A stretch of DNA of 64,000 nt, from assembly GCA_964552795.1 (NCBI GenBank), contig CAZKIO010000019.1:1-64000 (forward strand), read 5' to 3'. The notes below the pieces were generated by a model. The model was not told the origin of the DNA. It saw nothing but the letters and a program-made list of their open reading frames with translations, and made no database searches. The translations under genes were made by a program, and so were the position numbers. This stretch comes from JAEUHZ01 sp964552795 (GTDB taxonomy: Bacteria; Planctomycetota; UBA1135; GCA-002686595). This document shows positions 45,673-54,669 of this stretch, one piece after another (the first letter of the stretch is position 1; every line of letters begins with the position of its first letter).

Positions 45673-47606
45673 GCGGGCGACTTGGGCTCGCGCCGTTCGG
45701 GCAGCTCGACGCGCGCGATCGTGCCTGGACCTTCGGACTCGGGCCGCGGCTCGAGTGAGATCGTGCCGTTCATTTCCTCGACGATGCGCCGCGAGATCGC
45801 CAGGCCCAGGCCCGTCCCGTGGCTGCGCGTCGTGAAGTACGGTTCGAACAGGCGCGCGCGCACCGTCTCGGACAGGCCCGGGCCGCGGTCGGCGATCTCC
45901 AGCACCACGCGCGTCCCCGCGCCGTCCGTGCGCCGGGAGAGCGTGACGGCGAGCTCGCCGCCCTCGGGCATCGCCTCCAGCGCGTTCGACACGAGGTTGA
46001 TCAGCACCCGCCGCAACTCGCCGCGATCCGCGAAGACCGTGAATCCCTCGCCGGCCACCGCGACCTTGACGCGCAGCTCGCGCGCCCAGGCCGCGTTCAG
46101 ATCGAGCACTTCGTCCACGAGCGCGCGTACGTCGACGACGGCGGGGTTGGGCTTGCGCGCGCCGGCGAAGGCCGAGAAGTCCGAGGCGATCTTGCGCATG
46201 TTGTCGACCTGCCTGCGGATCAGCGTGATCGTGCGGTCGAAGATCGCCCCGAACTCCGGGCTGTCCTCCTTGCGCGCGCGGTCGAGCAGGTTGGCCGACA
46301 GCAGCACCGGCGTCAGCGGGTTCTTGATCTCGTGCGCGACCTGGCGCGCCATCTCGCGCCAGGCGGCGTCCTTCTCGGCCTTGATCAGCTTGACGCGGCT
46401 CTCCTTGAGCTCGCCCGTCATGTCGTTGAAGGCGCGCGCCAGGTCGCCCAGCTCGTCGTCGGTCTCGACGGCGACGCGCGCGTCCAGGTCGCCGCCCGCG
46501 ACCTGCACGGTGTGCGCCTTCAGCTCGCGGATCGGACGGGTGGTGCGGCGCGCCACGAGGATCGTGATCATCACCACCACGCTCAGCACGAGCCCCGTCG
46601 CGCCCCACAACACGCGCCGCAGTTGCAGCACGGTCGCGTAGGTGTCGCGGTCGTCGATTCCGACGCCCACGACCCAGCCGAACCCTCCCTGCGCGGGCCC
46701 CGCGCAGTGCTTGAAGGCCGCGTTCTTGCTGACGCCGCGGAAGTCGTAGGCGGGGTACATGCCCCATTCGCTGGCGCGCGCGGCGGCCACGAGTTGCGGC
46801 AGCTCGACCGGCGGATCCGCGACCCGGCGGCCGTACAGGTTCGTGTCCGGGTGCGCGATGATCGTGTTGCAATCCGACATCCACAGCCAGGTGTACGACG
46901 ACTGGTAGATGTCCTCGCCCTCGAGCGGCATGCGCGGACGCACCTTGCGCATCACGCGGTTCTGCACGTGGCTCCAGTTCATCAGCGCGTACACGGCCCC
47001 GACGACCACGTCCGGCTGCAGCGGATCGCGCACCGGGACGGCGAATCCCAGGTGGTAGTTTTCCGGGTGCGGCGTCGCGGCCGTGCTGCGCGGCGGCAGC
47101 AGGTCGCTCTGGTGGTGGTCGACGCGCACCGTCTCGCCGCGCAGCGCCTGCTGCAGCCAGCCCTGACGGCGGTAGTCGCGCTGCAGCCCCGCCAGCACCT
47201 CGGGCGCCAGCGGCTCGCCGCGCGCGTCGACCGTGTTGGACACGACCAGCTCGCCGCGTGCGTTCACCGCCAGGATCAGGTCCCACACCTTGCTGCGCTG
47301 CACGAACCGGTTGCAGCCGGCCTGCAGCGTGCCCCGGAACCCGGCCTCCTGTCCGTCCCACTCGGCGATGGTCCACGACGCCAGCGGCGTCGTGCCCAGG
47401 AACAGCTCGACGTCGAGCTCGCGCTCGCGCACCAGATCGTCGACGCGCTCGGCCGTCTCGCCGGCCATGGTCAGGAGATAGAAGCGCACCGTCTCCCAGT
47501 GCCGCTCCCCCATCTTCGTGTCCACGTACCACGTGAACCCCAGGAAGGGCAGCAGGACCGCCGCGAGCACGGTGAGGACCCACTTCGTCGCGATCCTGCG
47601 CAGCAT
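45669..47606 (-). CDS. Membrane sensor histidine kinase (dCache-HAMP-HisKA, NtrY-like core)
   Basis: A 645-residue two-component sensor. Helix 1 (residues 8-28) and helix 2 (about 330-350, VLWGATGLVLSVVVMITILVA) flank a large double-Cache-like sensing domain. HAMP follows (RRTTRPIRELKAHTVQVAGGDLDARV), then the phospho-acceptor box EMARQVAHEIKNPLTPVLLSA. The ATPase has NLVSNALEAM, DRGPGLSETVRARLFEPYFTT and GTGLGLAISRRIVEEMNG. No response regulator is in the window. TAGACT (47617-47622) lies ten bases before the ATG, with no ribosome site. The epimerase gene is coupled downstream. Confidence 0.92.
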   Translation of the reverse strand: MLRRIATKWVLTVLAAVLLPFLGFTWYVDTKMGERHWETVRFYLLTMAGETAERVDDLVRERELDVELFLGTTPLASWTIAEWDGQEAGFRGTLQAGCNRFVQRSKVWDLILAVNARGELVVSNTVDARGEPLAPEVLAGLQRDYRRQGWLQQALRGETVRVDHHQSDLLPPRSTAATPHPENYHLGFAVPVRDPLQPDVVVGAVYALMNWSHVQNRVMRKVRPRMPLEGEDIYQSSYTWLWMSDCNTIIAHPDTNLYGRRVADPPVELPQLVAAARASEWGMYPAYDFRGVSKNAAFKHCAGPAQGGFGWVVGVGIDDRDTYATVLQLRRVLWGATGLVLSVVVMITILVARRTTRPIRELKAHTVQVAGGDLDARVAVETDDELGDLARAFNDMTGELKESRVKLIKAEKDAAWREMARQVAHEIKNPLTPVLLSANLLDRARKEDSPEFGAIFDRTITLIRRQVDNMRKIASDFSAFAGARKPNPAVVDVRALVDEVLDLNAAWARELRVKVAVAGEGFTVFADRGELRRVLINLVSNALEAMPEGGELAVTLSRRTDGAGTRVVLEIADRGPGLSETVRARLFEPYFTTRSHGTGLGLAISRRIVEEMNGTISLEPRPESEGPGTIARVELPERREPKSPA

Positions 47607-47615
47607 CGTCGCGGT

Positions 47616-47622
47616 TAGTCTA
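47616..47622. promoter_or_regulatory. Overlapping divergent -10 boxes
   Basis: TAGTCT on the plus strand ends eight bases before the GTG of the heptosyltransferase gene. TAGACT on the minus strand ends ten bases before the ATG of the histidine kinase. The two boxes share almost the same base pairs, so the two promoters probably exclude each other. Confidence 0.45.
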
Positions 47623-47629
47623 CTGCCCC

Positions 47630-48682
47630 GTGTCCGCGACCCCGACTCGCATCCTGATCGTGCGCCTCTCGCACCTGGGGGACGTCGTCCACGCCCTGCC
47701 CGTGTTCCACGCCCTGCGCGCGGCCCACCCCGACGCGCGGATCGCGTGGGCGATCCAGCCCGAGTTCGCGCCGCTGCTCGACGGACTGCCCGGCCTGGAG
47801 CGCACGATCCTGTTCCAGCGCCGCCGGGGCGCGCTGGCCTGGGTGCGCCTCGCCGCGGACCTCGAGGCCTTCGGCGCCGACTGGTCGATCGACTGCCAGG
47901 CCAACACGAAGAGCGCGATGGTGGCGCTCGCCGCGCGCGCGCCGCGCCGCAGTGGCCTGGCGCGCGCCGACTGGCGCGAGCCTTTCGCGGCCGGCACGCT
48001 CACCGATCCGGCGCCGCCCCTGCCGCCGGGATGCCGGCACGCGGTCGACCGCATGCTGCATCTCGCGGGGCACGCGGCCCGCCGGCCGGTTCGCGCGCCG
48101 TGCTTCGACCTGGGGCTCTCGGCCGCCGAACGCGCGCAGGGCGAGCGGCGTTGCAGCGAACTCCTGCCCGGCGAGGGCGGAACGATCCTGCACCTGGCGC
48201 CCGCGAGCGACGTCCGCGCCTGGCCCGCGGAACGCTTCGAGGAGCTGGCGCGCGCCGCGGCCGAGCGCGCCGACGTCCTCGTGATCAGCGGCCCCGCCGA
48301 GGCCGAGGACGGCCGCGCGCTCGCGGCACGCCTCTCCCGTCCGCGGGTGCGCCACTGGACCGCGCAGCGCGGCTTGCGCGAGCTCGCCGCCGTGTTCCAC
48401 GCCGCCGCCGCACGCGGCGCGCGCTTCGTCGGCTGCGACTCTGGTCCGATGCACCTGGCCTGGACCCGCGGCCTGCCGGTCGTCCTGCTGGCCGGGCCGC
48501 AGGACGCGCGGCGCACGGGGCCCTGGCCGGCGGACGCGCCGGCGAATCCGGATCACAGGGTCGTGCGCGCGGCCGCCCAACCCGACTGCGCCCCGTGCCG
48601 CGCGCGGACCTGCGCGCATCCCGAAGGGCCCGTCTGCATGCGGCGCATCCGCGCAGAGGACGTGCTCGGCGCGCTGACCTGA
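47630..48682 (+). CDS. Family 9 glycosyltransferase (heptosyltransferase)
   Basis: A 350-residue GT-B enzyme related to WaaC/WaaF. It begins RILIVRLSHLGDVVHALPVFHALR, a signature of the family, and later has ILHLAPASDVRAWPAERFEELA and FVGCDSGPMHLAWTRGLPVVLL, the nucleotide-sugar site. It should add heptose or a similar sugar to lipid A core on the cytoplasmic face. A four-Cys C-terminal tail (CAPCRARTCAHPEGPVC) is noticeable. The start is GTG at 47630. Confidence 0.9.
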   Translation: MSATPTRILIVRLSHLGDVVHALPVFHALRAAHPDARIAWAIQPEFAPLLDGLPGLERTILFQRRRGALAWVRLAADLEAFGADWSIDCQANTKSAMVALAARAPRRSGLARADWREPFAAGTLTDPAPPLPPGCRHAVDRMLHLAGHAARRPVRAPCFDLGLSAAERAQGERRCSELLPGEGGTILHLAPASDVRAWPAERFEELARAAAERADVLVISGPAEAEDGRALAARLSRPRVRHWTAQRGLRELAAVFHAAAARGARFVGCDSGPMHLAWTRGLPVVLLAGPQDARRTGPWPADAPANPDHRVVRAAAQPDCAPCRARTCAHPEGPVCMRRIRAEDVLGALT

Positions 48683-48683
48683 C

Positions 48684-49946
48684 TCAGGGGCCGTCCGGCT
48701 TCTCCAGCTCCGCGATGCGCTTCGACACGTCGCGGTACTCGGGCCAGAACAGGTCGATCTTGCGCAGGATCTCGAGCTCCGCCTCGGGCGTCGCTGCCTG
48801 CGCGGCCTGTGCGTACAGGTCCGCGGCGTGCCGCACGTACTCCTTGAGCGTGTCGCGGCGCGTGATCGCGTCCTTGTAGAACTGCGCCTCGGCCAGCAGC
48901 GCGTCGTAGCGCTTCACCGCCTCCTCGAAGCGCCAGTCGCGCTCCAGCGAGAGGCCGTCGCGGTACTGGACCTCGAACCCGCCCTCGCGCACCTCGTCGA
49001 GCACGCCCTTGGCGTGATCCTTCTGCAGCACGGTGCGCTCCAGCGCGGCCTCGGCCAGCTTCGTGGCGCTGTCGAGGCGGCCGCGCACGATCTCCATCCG
49101 CGCGCTGCGCAGGTCGCGCGCCACGCTCATCTCGTTCTCCATGCGCTCGATGCCCTGCGCGGCGTCGGCGCTGTCCGGGTCCAGGGCCAGCGCGGCGCGG
49201 TACTCGCCGCGCGCGGCGCCGTAGCGGCCCTCGGCCTCGAACGCCCGCCCGGCGGCCACGCGCTGGATCGCCAACAGGGACTGCACCTGCTGCTTGCGCT
49301 CGACCGCACGCTGGTCCTCGAGCCGGTACTTCTCGGCGTACGTGAAGCGCGAGCGCGCGACCTCCAGCCAGTAGTCCGACAGCGCGTGGAGCCCGTCCTT
49401 GAAGTAGGCGCTCCCCAGGCCCGCGCGGTACTGCAGGATCATCAGGCAGATCTCGCGCCCGACCCGCGCGCCGCGGTTGTCGGGTTCGTGCGCCAGCGCG
49501 CGCTCGTAGGCCTCCAGCGCCTCGGGGATGCGGTCCTCGGCGTGCAGTTCCAGCCCCTCGTCGAGCGCCGTCTGGGCCAGCTTGAGTCCCGTCTTCTCGA
49601 ACCAGTCGCGCGCGACCGCGGAATCGGGATCGATCGCCAGCGCGCTCCGGAAGGCCTCCTGCGCCTCGAGATCGCGGTCCTGGAAGGTGAGCCGGCGGCC
49701 CTTCTCGATCCACCACGCCACCGTCGCTTCGCGGTGCAGCCTCTGCGCACGCGCGTCGTCCGGGCGGCGCTCGACGGCCTCCGCGGCCACGCGCACCGCC
49801 TTGTCGAACTGGCCGTGGTCGACCAGCCAGCGCACGTCCTTGTCGTGCTTCGCGCCGCTTCCGGCGCACGCCGAGAGGAGCAGCGCCCAGGGAAGGATCG
49901 ACGGCAGCCGGCCGGACCGGAAAAAGGTGCTGGGGTGCTGGTGCAT
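48684..49946 (-). CDS. TPR-repeat lipoprotein
   Basis: A 420-residue exported protein with lipobox LLLSAC. Helical TPR-like units run through it (GQFDKAVRVAAEAVERRPDD, EAQEAFRSALAIDPDSAVA, EALEAYERALAHEPDNRG, GAARGEYRAALALDPDSADA). The last 100 residues look like a coiled or helical tail. Such proteins serve as scaffolds in the envelope. It lies downstream of lptF-lptG on the same strand and converges with the heptosyltransferase gene one base away. Confidence 0.82.
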   Translation of the reverse strand: MHQHPSTFFRSGRLPSILPWALLLSACAGSGAKHDKDVRWLVDHGQFDKAVRVAAEAVERRPDDARAQRLHREATVAWWIEKGRRLTFQDRDLEAQEAFRSALAIDPDSAVARDWFEKTGLKLAQTALDEGLELHAEDRIPEALEAYERALAHEPDNRGARVGREICLMILQYRAGLGSAYFKDGLHALSDYWLEVARSRFTYAEKYRLEDQRAVERKQQVQSLLAIQRVAAGRAFEAEGRYGAARGEYRAALALDPDSADAAQGIERMENEMSVARDLRSARMEIVRGRLDSATKLAEAALERTVLQKDHAKGVLDEVREGGFEVQYRDGLSLERDWRFEEAVKRYDALLAEAQFYKDAITRRDTLKEYVRHAADLYAQAAQAATPEAELEILRKIDLFWPEYRDVSKRIAELEKPDGP

Positions 49947-50020
49947 GGTGGGTTCGGCGGGGAAGACCCCGGGGGACGCCGCGCGGTCGCGGTTCTTCCC
50001 GGCGAGCAGGCTACCCGCTG

Positions 50021-50045
50021 CGGGACGCCGGTTGCGAGCGTCCCG
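50021..50045 (-). terminator. Hairpin directly after lptG
   Basis: CGGGACGC and GCGTCCCG form an 8-bp stem with a 9-base loop directly after the stop codon at 50046. No T-run follows, but it lies just where the lptF-lptG unit ends. Confidence 0.5.
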
Positions 50046-51164
50046 TCACGAGCGCATCGAGTCGTACAGGGCGATGCCCAGGCTTCCGAACAAGAGGATC
50101 GGCAGCCAGGCCGCCAGGGCCGGATCCAGCGCGCCCTGGATCCCCAGGCTGCGGCAGACGAAGTCGGCCGCGAAGTACGTGATGCACAATCCGAAGGCCG
50201 CGGCGGCGGTGCGCGTGCCCCGTCCGCGCTCGTGGCGCATCAGGAGCGGCAGCCCGATCAGGACCAGGACCAGGTTCCCGAGCGGGAAGGTCACGTGGTA
50301 CTGCAGCAGCGTCTGGTAGACGCCGTTGTCGGGGTCCCGGCGCCCCATCTCGGCCGCCTCCGCGAACGAGAGCTCGAGTTGCGCCTCGCGCGCGCGCCAG
50401 AACGTCAGCACCAGCTCGGGGGTGAATTCGAAGCCCTCCAGGCGCGTCACGGGTTCGGTGCGCTGCGCGCCCTCGACCATCTGTCGCACGCCGCCGATCA
50501 GGCGCCAGCCGGGCGGGTCGGCGTCGGGCTCCCAGACGGCGCGGTCGGCCGTGACGCTGGCCCAGCGCGCGGCGGAAAACAGGTGCGCGTCCAGGTCCTC
50601 GATCAGCGGCGGTCCGCCGTCCGCCGGCCGTGGCCGGAACTTCCCGAGGCGCACGACGTTGCCCTGGCCGTCGCGCAGCCACAGGTTCTCGTACACGCGA
50701 TCGAGCGTGTGATGGTCGAGCAGGTGGAGCAGCGTGTCGCGCCGGTCCGCCAGGCGCGCCGACGCGGTCTCGCGCAGCGCGAACATCGCGGCGCCGATCA
50801 GCAGCGAGCACACGACGATCGGGGCCAGCAGCCGCTGCGCGCTCGTGCCCGCGGAGAGCGCCGCCACGGTCTCGTTGTGCCGTACGAGCTTGCCGACCGT
50901 GAACAGGCCGGCGACGAGGGTCACGAACGGCGCGACCTGCAGGAACAGGAACGGCAGGTGCATCAGGTAGAACTGGACCACCAGCAGCACCGGCGGCCGT
51001 GTGCCGTCGGGTCTCAACTGCAGGTGCTCGTCCAGGTTCTGCGCCATGTCGAGGATCAGGTACAGGCCGACGACCAGCAGGAACGCCGTGGCGTAGGACG
51101 AGAGGAACAGCGACAGCACGTAGCGGTCGATGCGTCCCAGCCAGCGCAGGCGCCCGCGCTTCAT
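50046..51164 (-). CDS. lptG: LptG/LptF-family LPS export permease
   Basis: A 372-residue YjgP/YjgQ permease of the LptBFG transporter, which pulls lipopolysaccharide from the inner membrane. The N-terminal helix (RIDRYVLSLFLSSYATAFLLV), further helices, a periplasmic beta-jellyroll region and C-terminal helices (LGNLVLVLIGLPLLM, GLCITYFAADFVCRSLGI) give the usual 3+3 layout. NETVAALSAGTSAQRLLAPI is the conserved cytoplasmic coupling loop. The ATG overlaps the lptF stop. The LptF/LptG names follow gene order and could be swapped. Confidence 0.88.
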   Translation of the reverse strand: MKRGRLRWLGRIDRYVLSLFLSSYATAFLLVVGLYLILDMAQNLDEHLQLRPDGTRPPVLLVVQFYLMHLPFLFLQVAPFVTLVAGLFTVGKLVRHNETVAALSAGTSAQRLLAPIVVCSLLIGAAMFALRETASARLADRRDTLLHLLDHHTLDRVYENLWLRDGQGNVVRLGKFRPRPADGGPPLIEDLDAHLFSAARWASVTADRAVWEPDADPPGWRLIGGVRQMVEGAQRTEPVTRLEGFEFTPELVLTFWRAREAQLELSFAEAAEMGRRDPDNGVYQTLLQYHVTFPLGNLVLVLIGLPLLMRHERGRGTRTAAAAFGLCITYFAADFVCRSLGIQGALDPALAAWLPILLFGSLGIALYDSMRS

Positions 51165-52228
51165 TGGCGCCACGCCTTCCAGGTCAGGACCCCGCCGGCG
51201 ACGGCGCCGACGGCGATCGCGGACCACGCGCACAGCTCGGCCGGAAGCTCGGTGTGCTGCGCGAGCTGCTTCCCCAGGCGCATGTGCAGCACGTAGAAGC
51301 CCAGCGCGTAGCCGGCCGCCAGGGCCAGCGCGATGAGCTGGTTCCTGCGGCCCAGCAGCAGGCCGGTCGAGGTCCCCAGGAGCAGGAACACGCCGAACAC
51401 CGTCGCCAGGGACAGGCGGTAGTGCAACTCGTAGCGCAGATCCCGCTCGCGCTCGGGCGCCGGCCCCGCGCGCAGTTCCTCGCGCATGCGTCCGCTCGAC
51501 AGGAAGCGCAGGCGCGTGGACTTCGAGCCCGACTCGCGGCTCGTCGTCAGCTCCTCGAGGTCGATCCTCACGGTCATGTCACCGTTCAGGATCTCGGCGC
51601 CGCCGACGATCGTGCGCGCGTTGCGGAAGAGCATCAGCACGGCCCGCTCCTCGAAGCGGAACTCGATGCGATCCGCGCGCAGGTTGCGCGCCTGCTCGTC
51701 GGAGAGCGGCGGCACGTAGACCTGCGCGTCCAGGAACGCCTTGCCGTCCCGGCGCCGCGCCGTCAGGTAGAAGTCGCCGATCTTGACCTCGGTGCGGCCC
51801 GGGCTCAGCTCGCGCATCGTGCGCGAGGAGGCCTCGATCAGGTAGTTGGTCTGCTTCCCGCGGATCTGGGGCAGGAGGTCCGAGACCATCCAGTACGTCA
51901 CGGCCGACATGCCGAGCGCCAGGACGAGGCCCGGAACGTAGACCCGCGCCGGGTGCCGCCCGGTCATGCGGATCGCCGTCCACTCGTTGTCCGCCGTCAG
52001 GCGCGAGTAGGCCGACACCACGCCGAGCAGGAAGGCCAGCGGCAGCACGTAGGGCACGAGGCCGGCGATGACCAGCGGCAGGTAGAAGAGGACCGCGCGC
52101 AGGTCGACGCCGGGCAGCTTGTGGATCGCCGAGACCGCGACGGCCGGCAAGGCGAGCACCAGCATGCCCGCCGCCGCGAAGCAGATCGCGACGAAGACCT
52201 CGCGCAGGACGTAGAGCTGGATTCGCAT
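51161..52228 (-). CDS. lptF: LptF/LptG-family LPS export permease
   Basis: A 355-residue YjgP/YjgQ permease, partner of the next gene. It starts RIQLYVLREVFVAICFAAAGM and has the coupling loop NEWTAIRMTGRHPARVYVPGL. A long periplasmic domain follows (EVKIGDFYLTARRRDGKAF, RADRIEFRFEERAVLML), and then C-terminal helices. The presence of both permeases supports an LPS-like outer membrane. The ATP-binding LptB is not in the window. Confidence 0.88.
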   Translation of the reverse strand: MRIQLYVLREVFVAICFAAAGMLVLALPAVAVSAIHKLPGVDLRAVLFYLPLVIAGLVPYVLPLAFLLGVVSAYSRLTADNEWTAIRMTGRHPARVYVPGLVLALGMSAVTYWMVSDLLPQIRGKQTNYLIEASSRTMRELSPGRTEVKIGDFYLTARRRDGKAFLDAQVYVPPLSDEQARNLRADRIEFRFEERAVLMLFRNARTIVGGAEILNGDMTVRIDLEELTTSRESGSKSTRLRFLSSGRMREELRAGPAPERERDLRYELHYRLSLATVFGVFLLLGTSTGLLLGRRNQLIALALAAGYALGFYVLHMRLGKQLAQHTELPAELCAWSAIAVGAVAGGVLTWKAWRQ

Positions 52229-52254
52229 GGGCGCGCCGCGGCGGCGGGCCGGAC

Positions 52255-52260
52255 TACAAT
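52255..52260 (+). promoter_or_regulatory. Candidate -10 box TACAAT, leaderless
   Basis: TACAAT differs from TATAAT by one base and ends six bases before the GTG at 52267. There is no ribosome site. This is the clearest leaderless-type promoter in the window. Confidence 0.5.
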
Positions 52261-52266
52261 GCACGC

Positions 52267-53565
52267 GTGCCGGAAACGCAACCGCGTGCGCTCCAGAAGC
52301 GCCGGCCCTGGCGCACCACCGAGGTCGAGGGGGCCGGGGACTCGGCGGTGTTCGTCAAGCGCTTCCACGACGCCCGCTGGCCGGGACGCTGGTTCGGTCG
52401 CTGGCGCGATCGCGCGCGCGCCCGGCGCGAGCGCCAGAACCTCGAACGGATGGCCCGCGCGGGTCTTCCGGTGCCGCAGCTCCTGGGGATCGTCGAGACG
52501 CCCGCGGGCGTCGAGTTGCGCACGCGCTGGATCGCCGGCGCCGTGACCCTCGCCGAGATGTTGGCGCGCAGCGCGCCGACGCCGCGGCTGGCGCGCACGC
52601 TCGGAACGCTGCTGGGCGGCCTGCACGCCGCCGGGATGTCGCACGGGGACCCGCACGCCGGCAACGTGCTGGTCGGACCCGACGGTCGGGCCTGGATCGT
52701 GGACGCCGCGCGCGTGGACCGGCCGACCCCGCGGCGGATGTCCACGGACCTCGGTCTCGCCGCCGCGCTGGCGCGCGAGCACACCGGCGCGCGCTTCCGC
52801 GCCGCGTTCCTGATCGCCTACTTGCGCGCGCTGCCGGAGGATCTGCGCGCGAACCTGCTGGCGCGCCACGGCGACCGGCGCGGCCTGCTGGAGTTCGTGG
52901 AGTCGGCCGGCCGCCGGCTGCGCGCGGCGCGCGTCGAGCACGAGCTCGACCGCTGGCTGCGCTCGTCCGGCGTGTGCGCGCGGATGCGCGAAGGCGAGAT
53001 CGAGTACCTGCGGGTGCGCGGCTCGGCGGCGGCTGAAGTGCCCGGCCTCGCGCGTGCTGTCGTGCGGGGCGACACGCCGGCGGGTCAACGTGTCGAACGC
53101 CGCGGCCGGCGCGAGGCGGTCCGGGCGTGGCTCGACGCCGCGCGCCTCGCCGAACACGGACTCCCGGGACCAGAGGCCCTGCTCCTCGTGCGCGTGCCGG
53201 TCGCCTGCGCCGTGTTCGCCGAATCGCCGGGGGAGGACCTGGTCACGAGCGCGGCGCACCTGGGCGCGCGCGATCGACGCGCGGCCGCGCGCGCGGTCGG
53301 CGCGCTGGCCGGCGCGGCCGCCGATCGCGGCCTGATCCTCGACCCCGAGGCGGTGCTGCTGCGCGGCGGACGCGATGCCCGCATCACGACCGCCGTCCCC
53401 CTCGCCCGCTGCGACGGCGCCGCGCAGGCTCTTTCGGCCTGGCGGGAGGCGGCCGCGCTCACGTCGGCGCGCGAGCGCGCGGCCTTCTCCGCCGGGTTCG
53501 TGCGCGCCGCGCGCGGATCCCGCGCCGAACGCGCGTCGCTGCGCGAGGAGTTGCTGCGTGGGTGA
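52267..53565 (+). CDS. Kdo-kinase-like protein with a second, degenerate kinase half
   Basis: A 432-residue protein. Residues 27-150 match the KdkA/WaaP fold that phosphorylates Kdo or heptose of lipid A core: Lys31 in AVFVKRFHD, HGDPHAGNVLVGPDGRAWIVDA with the catalytic Asp128 and metal-site Asn133 and Asp146. Residues of about 255-400 repeat the same order of elements (RLAEHGLPGPEALL, AVGALAGAAADRGLILDPEAVLLRGGRDARI), but the HGD motif is gone. It probably arose by tandem duplication with loss of activity in the second half. The stop is overlapped by the lauroyltransferase start. Confidence 0.75.
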   Translation: MPETQPRALQKRRPWRTTEVEGAGDSAVFVKRFHDARWPGRWFGRWRDRARARRERQNLERMARAGLPVPQLLGIVETPAGVELRTRWIAGAVTLAEMLARSAPTPRLARTLGTLLGGLHAAGMSHGDPHAGNVLVGPDGRAWIVDAARVDRPTPRRMSTDLGLAAALAREHTGARFRAAFLIAYLRALPEDLRANLLARHGDRRGLLEFVESAGRRLRAARVEHELDRWLRSSGVCARMREGEIEYLRVRGSAAAEVPGLARAVVRGDTPAGQRVERRGRREAVRAWLDAARLAEHGLPGPEALLLVRVPVACAVFAESPGEDLVTSAAHLGARDRRAAARAVGALAGAAADRGLILDPEAVLLRGGRDARITTAVPLARCDGAAQALSAWREAAALTSARERAAFSAGFVRAARGSRAERASLREELLRG

Positions 53566-54532
53566 GCGGCGCCTGCGACGCTGGCGGCGCGCGGCCCGCG
53601 CACGCGCGCTGGAAGCCGCGACCGGCGCGGCGCGGTTCGTTCCGCACGCGCTGCTGGAGGGCTCGCTGGCTCTCGCCGCGCCGCTCGCGCGCTGGACGCG
53701 GCCGGAGCGCACCACGCGCGCGAACCTCGAGCTGGCGCTCGGCGGCGAGACCGACGCCGTCGAGCGCGCGCGCATCGCCCGCGGCGTGCGCCGCCACGCC
53801 GCGCGCCAGGCCGCGAGCTGGCTGCGCCTCGCCGGCAGCGGACCGGCCGGATCCGCGCGCGGTGCCTGGATCGAGGAGCGCGTCGCGCTCGATCCCTCCG
53901 TCGAGCACCTCGACCGCGAGCTCTCGCGCGGCCGCGGCGCGCTGGTGGTGACCGCGCACATCGGCGACTGGGAGCTGCTCGCCGCGCGTCTGTGGCGCGC
54001 CGGGCGGCGCGGCGCGGTCGTCGGCTACCGGCGTCCCTCCGATCCCTCGTCCGCCTGGCTGGAGCGCCTGCGCTCGGCGTACGGCGTGCGCACGATCCCG
54101 CAGTCGGCGCATCCTCGCGAGATCCTGGCCGTCCTCGCGCGCGGCGAGATCGTGGGCCTCTTGTGCGATCTCGACGTGCGCCGCATCGACGGCGAGTTCG
54201 TGCCGTTCTTCGGCCGGCCCGCGCTGACCATGACCGCGCCCGCCGCGCTCGCGCGCGCCGCGCGCGCTCCGCTCGTGCCCACGCGCTGCACGCTGGACGG
54301 AGAGCGCTACGTCCTGCGCTGCGAGGAACCGCTCGGGCTCGCCGCCGACCTTCCCCGTCGCGAAGGCACGCGCGAGCTGCTCGGCCGGTTGAACGCCGTG
54401 TACGAGCGCTGGATCCGCGCTGCGCCGGAGCAGTGGGCCTGGCACCAGGAGCGCTGGCGGTCGCGACCCGGCGACGTCGTCCCGCGGGCGCGCGGCGGGA
54501 CGCGCGTGCTCGCCGCGCCCGACGCTCCCTGA
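53558..54532 (+). CDS. LpxL/HtrB-type lipid A acyltransferase
   Basis: A 324-residue inner-membrane-associated acyltransferase adding secondary acyl chains to lipid A. The catalytic HX4E is HIGDWE (His134, Glu139), followed by VVGYRRPSDPSSAWLERLRSAYG and the family segment GEIVGLLCDLDVRRIDGEFVPFFGRPA. The end (RWIRAAPEQWAWHQERWRSRP) is typical. The GTG at 53558 has GAGGAG exactly seven bases upstream and overlaps the kinase gene by 8 nt. Confidence 0.9.
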   Translation: MGERRLRRWRRAARARALEAATGAARFVPHALLEGSLALAAPLARWTRPERTTRANLELALGGETDAVERARIARGVRRHAARQAASWLRLAGSGPAGSARGAWIEERVALDPSVEHLDRELSRGRGALVVTAHIGDWELLAARLWRAGRRGAVVGYRRPSDPSSAWLERLRSAYGVRTIPQSAHPREILAVLARGEIVGLLCDLDVRRIDGEFVPFFGRPALTMTAPAALARAARAPLVPTRCTLDGERYVLRCEEPLGLAADLPRREGTRELLGRLNAVYERWIRAAPEQWAWHQERWRSRPGDVVPRARGGTRVLAAPDAP

Positions 54533-54552
54533 GCGCCGGGCCGCCCCGGACG

Positions 54553-54581
54553 CCGGTCCGGCGCGGACCGGGAAGCGTTTT
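54553..54581 (+). terminator. Rho-independent terminator after the acyltransferase
   Basis: CCGGTCC and GGACCGG pair around GGCGC, and TTTT follows at 54578-54581. It lies 20 bp after the stop, ending the kinase-acyltransferase unit. Confidence 0.7.
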
Positions 54582-54669
54582 CCGGGCGGGTTCGCGGCCA
54601 GCCGGCCGGACGGACTTCACCGCTGTTCGCCGGCCGGTCGATCTGTCCCACGGCCTCCGGGTCACCCGC

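Noticed and set aside
54600..54660. A second GC-rich inverted repeat (CCGGCCGG words) after the acyltransferase as a tRNA-like structure
   Set aside because: No acceptor stem, T-loop or anticodon arm can be formed.
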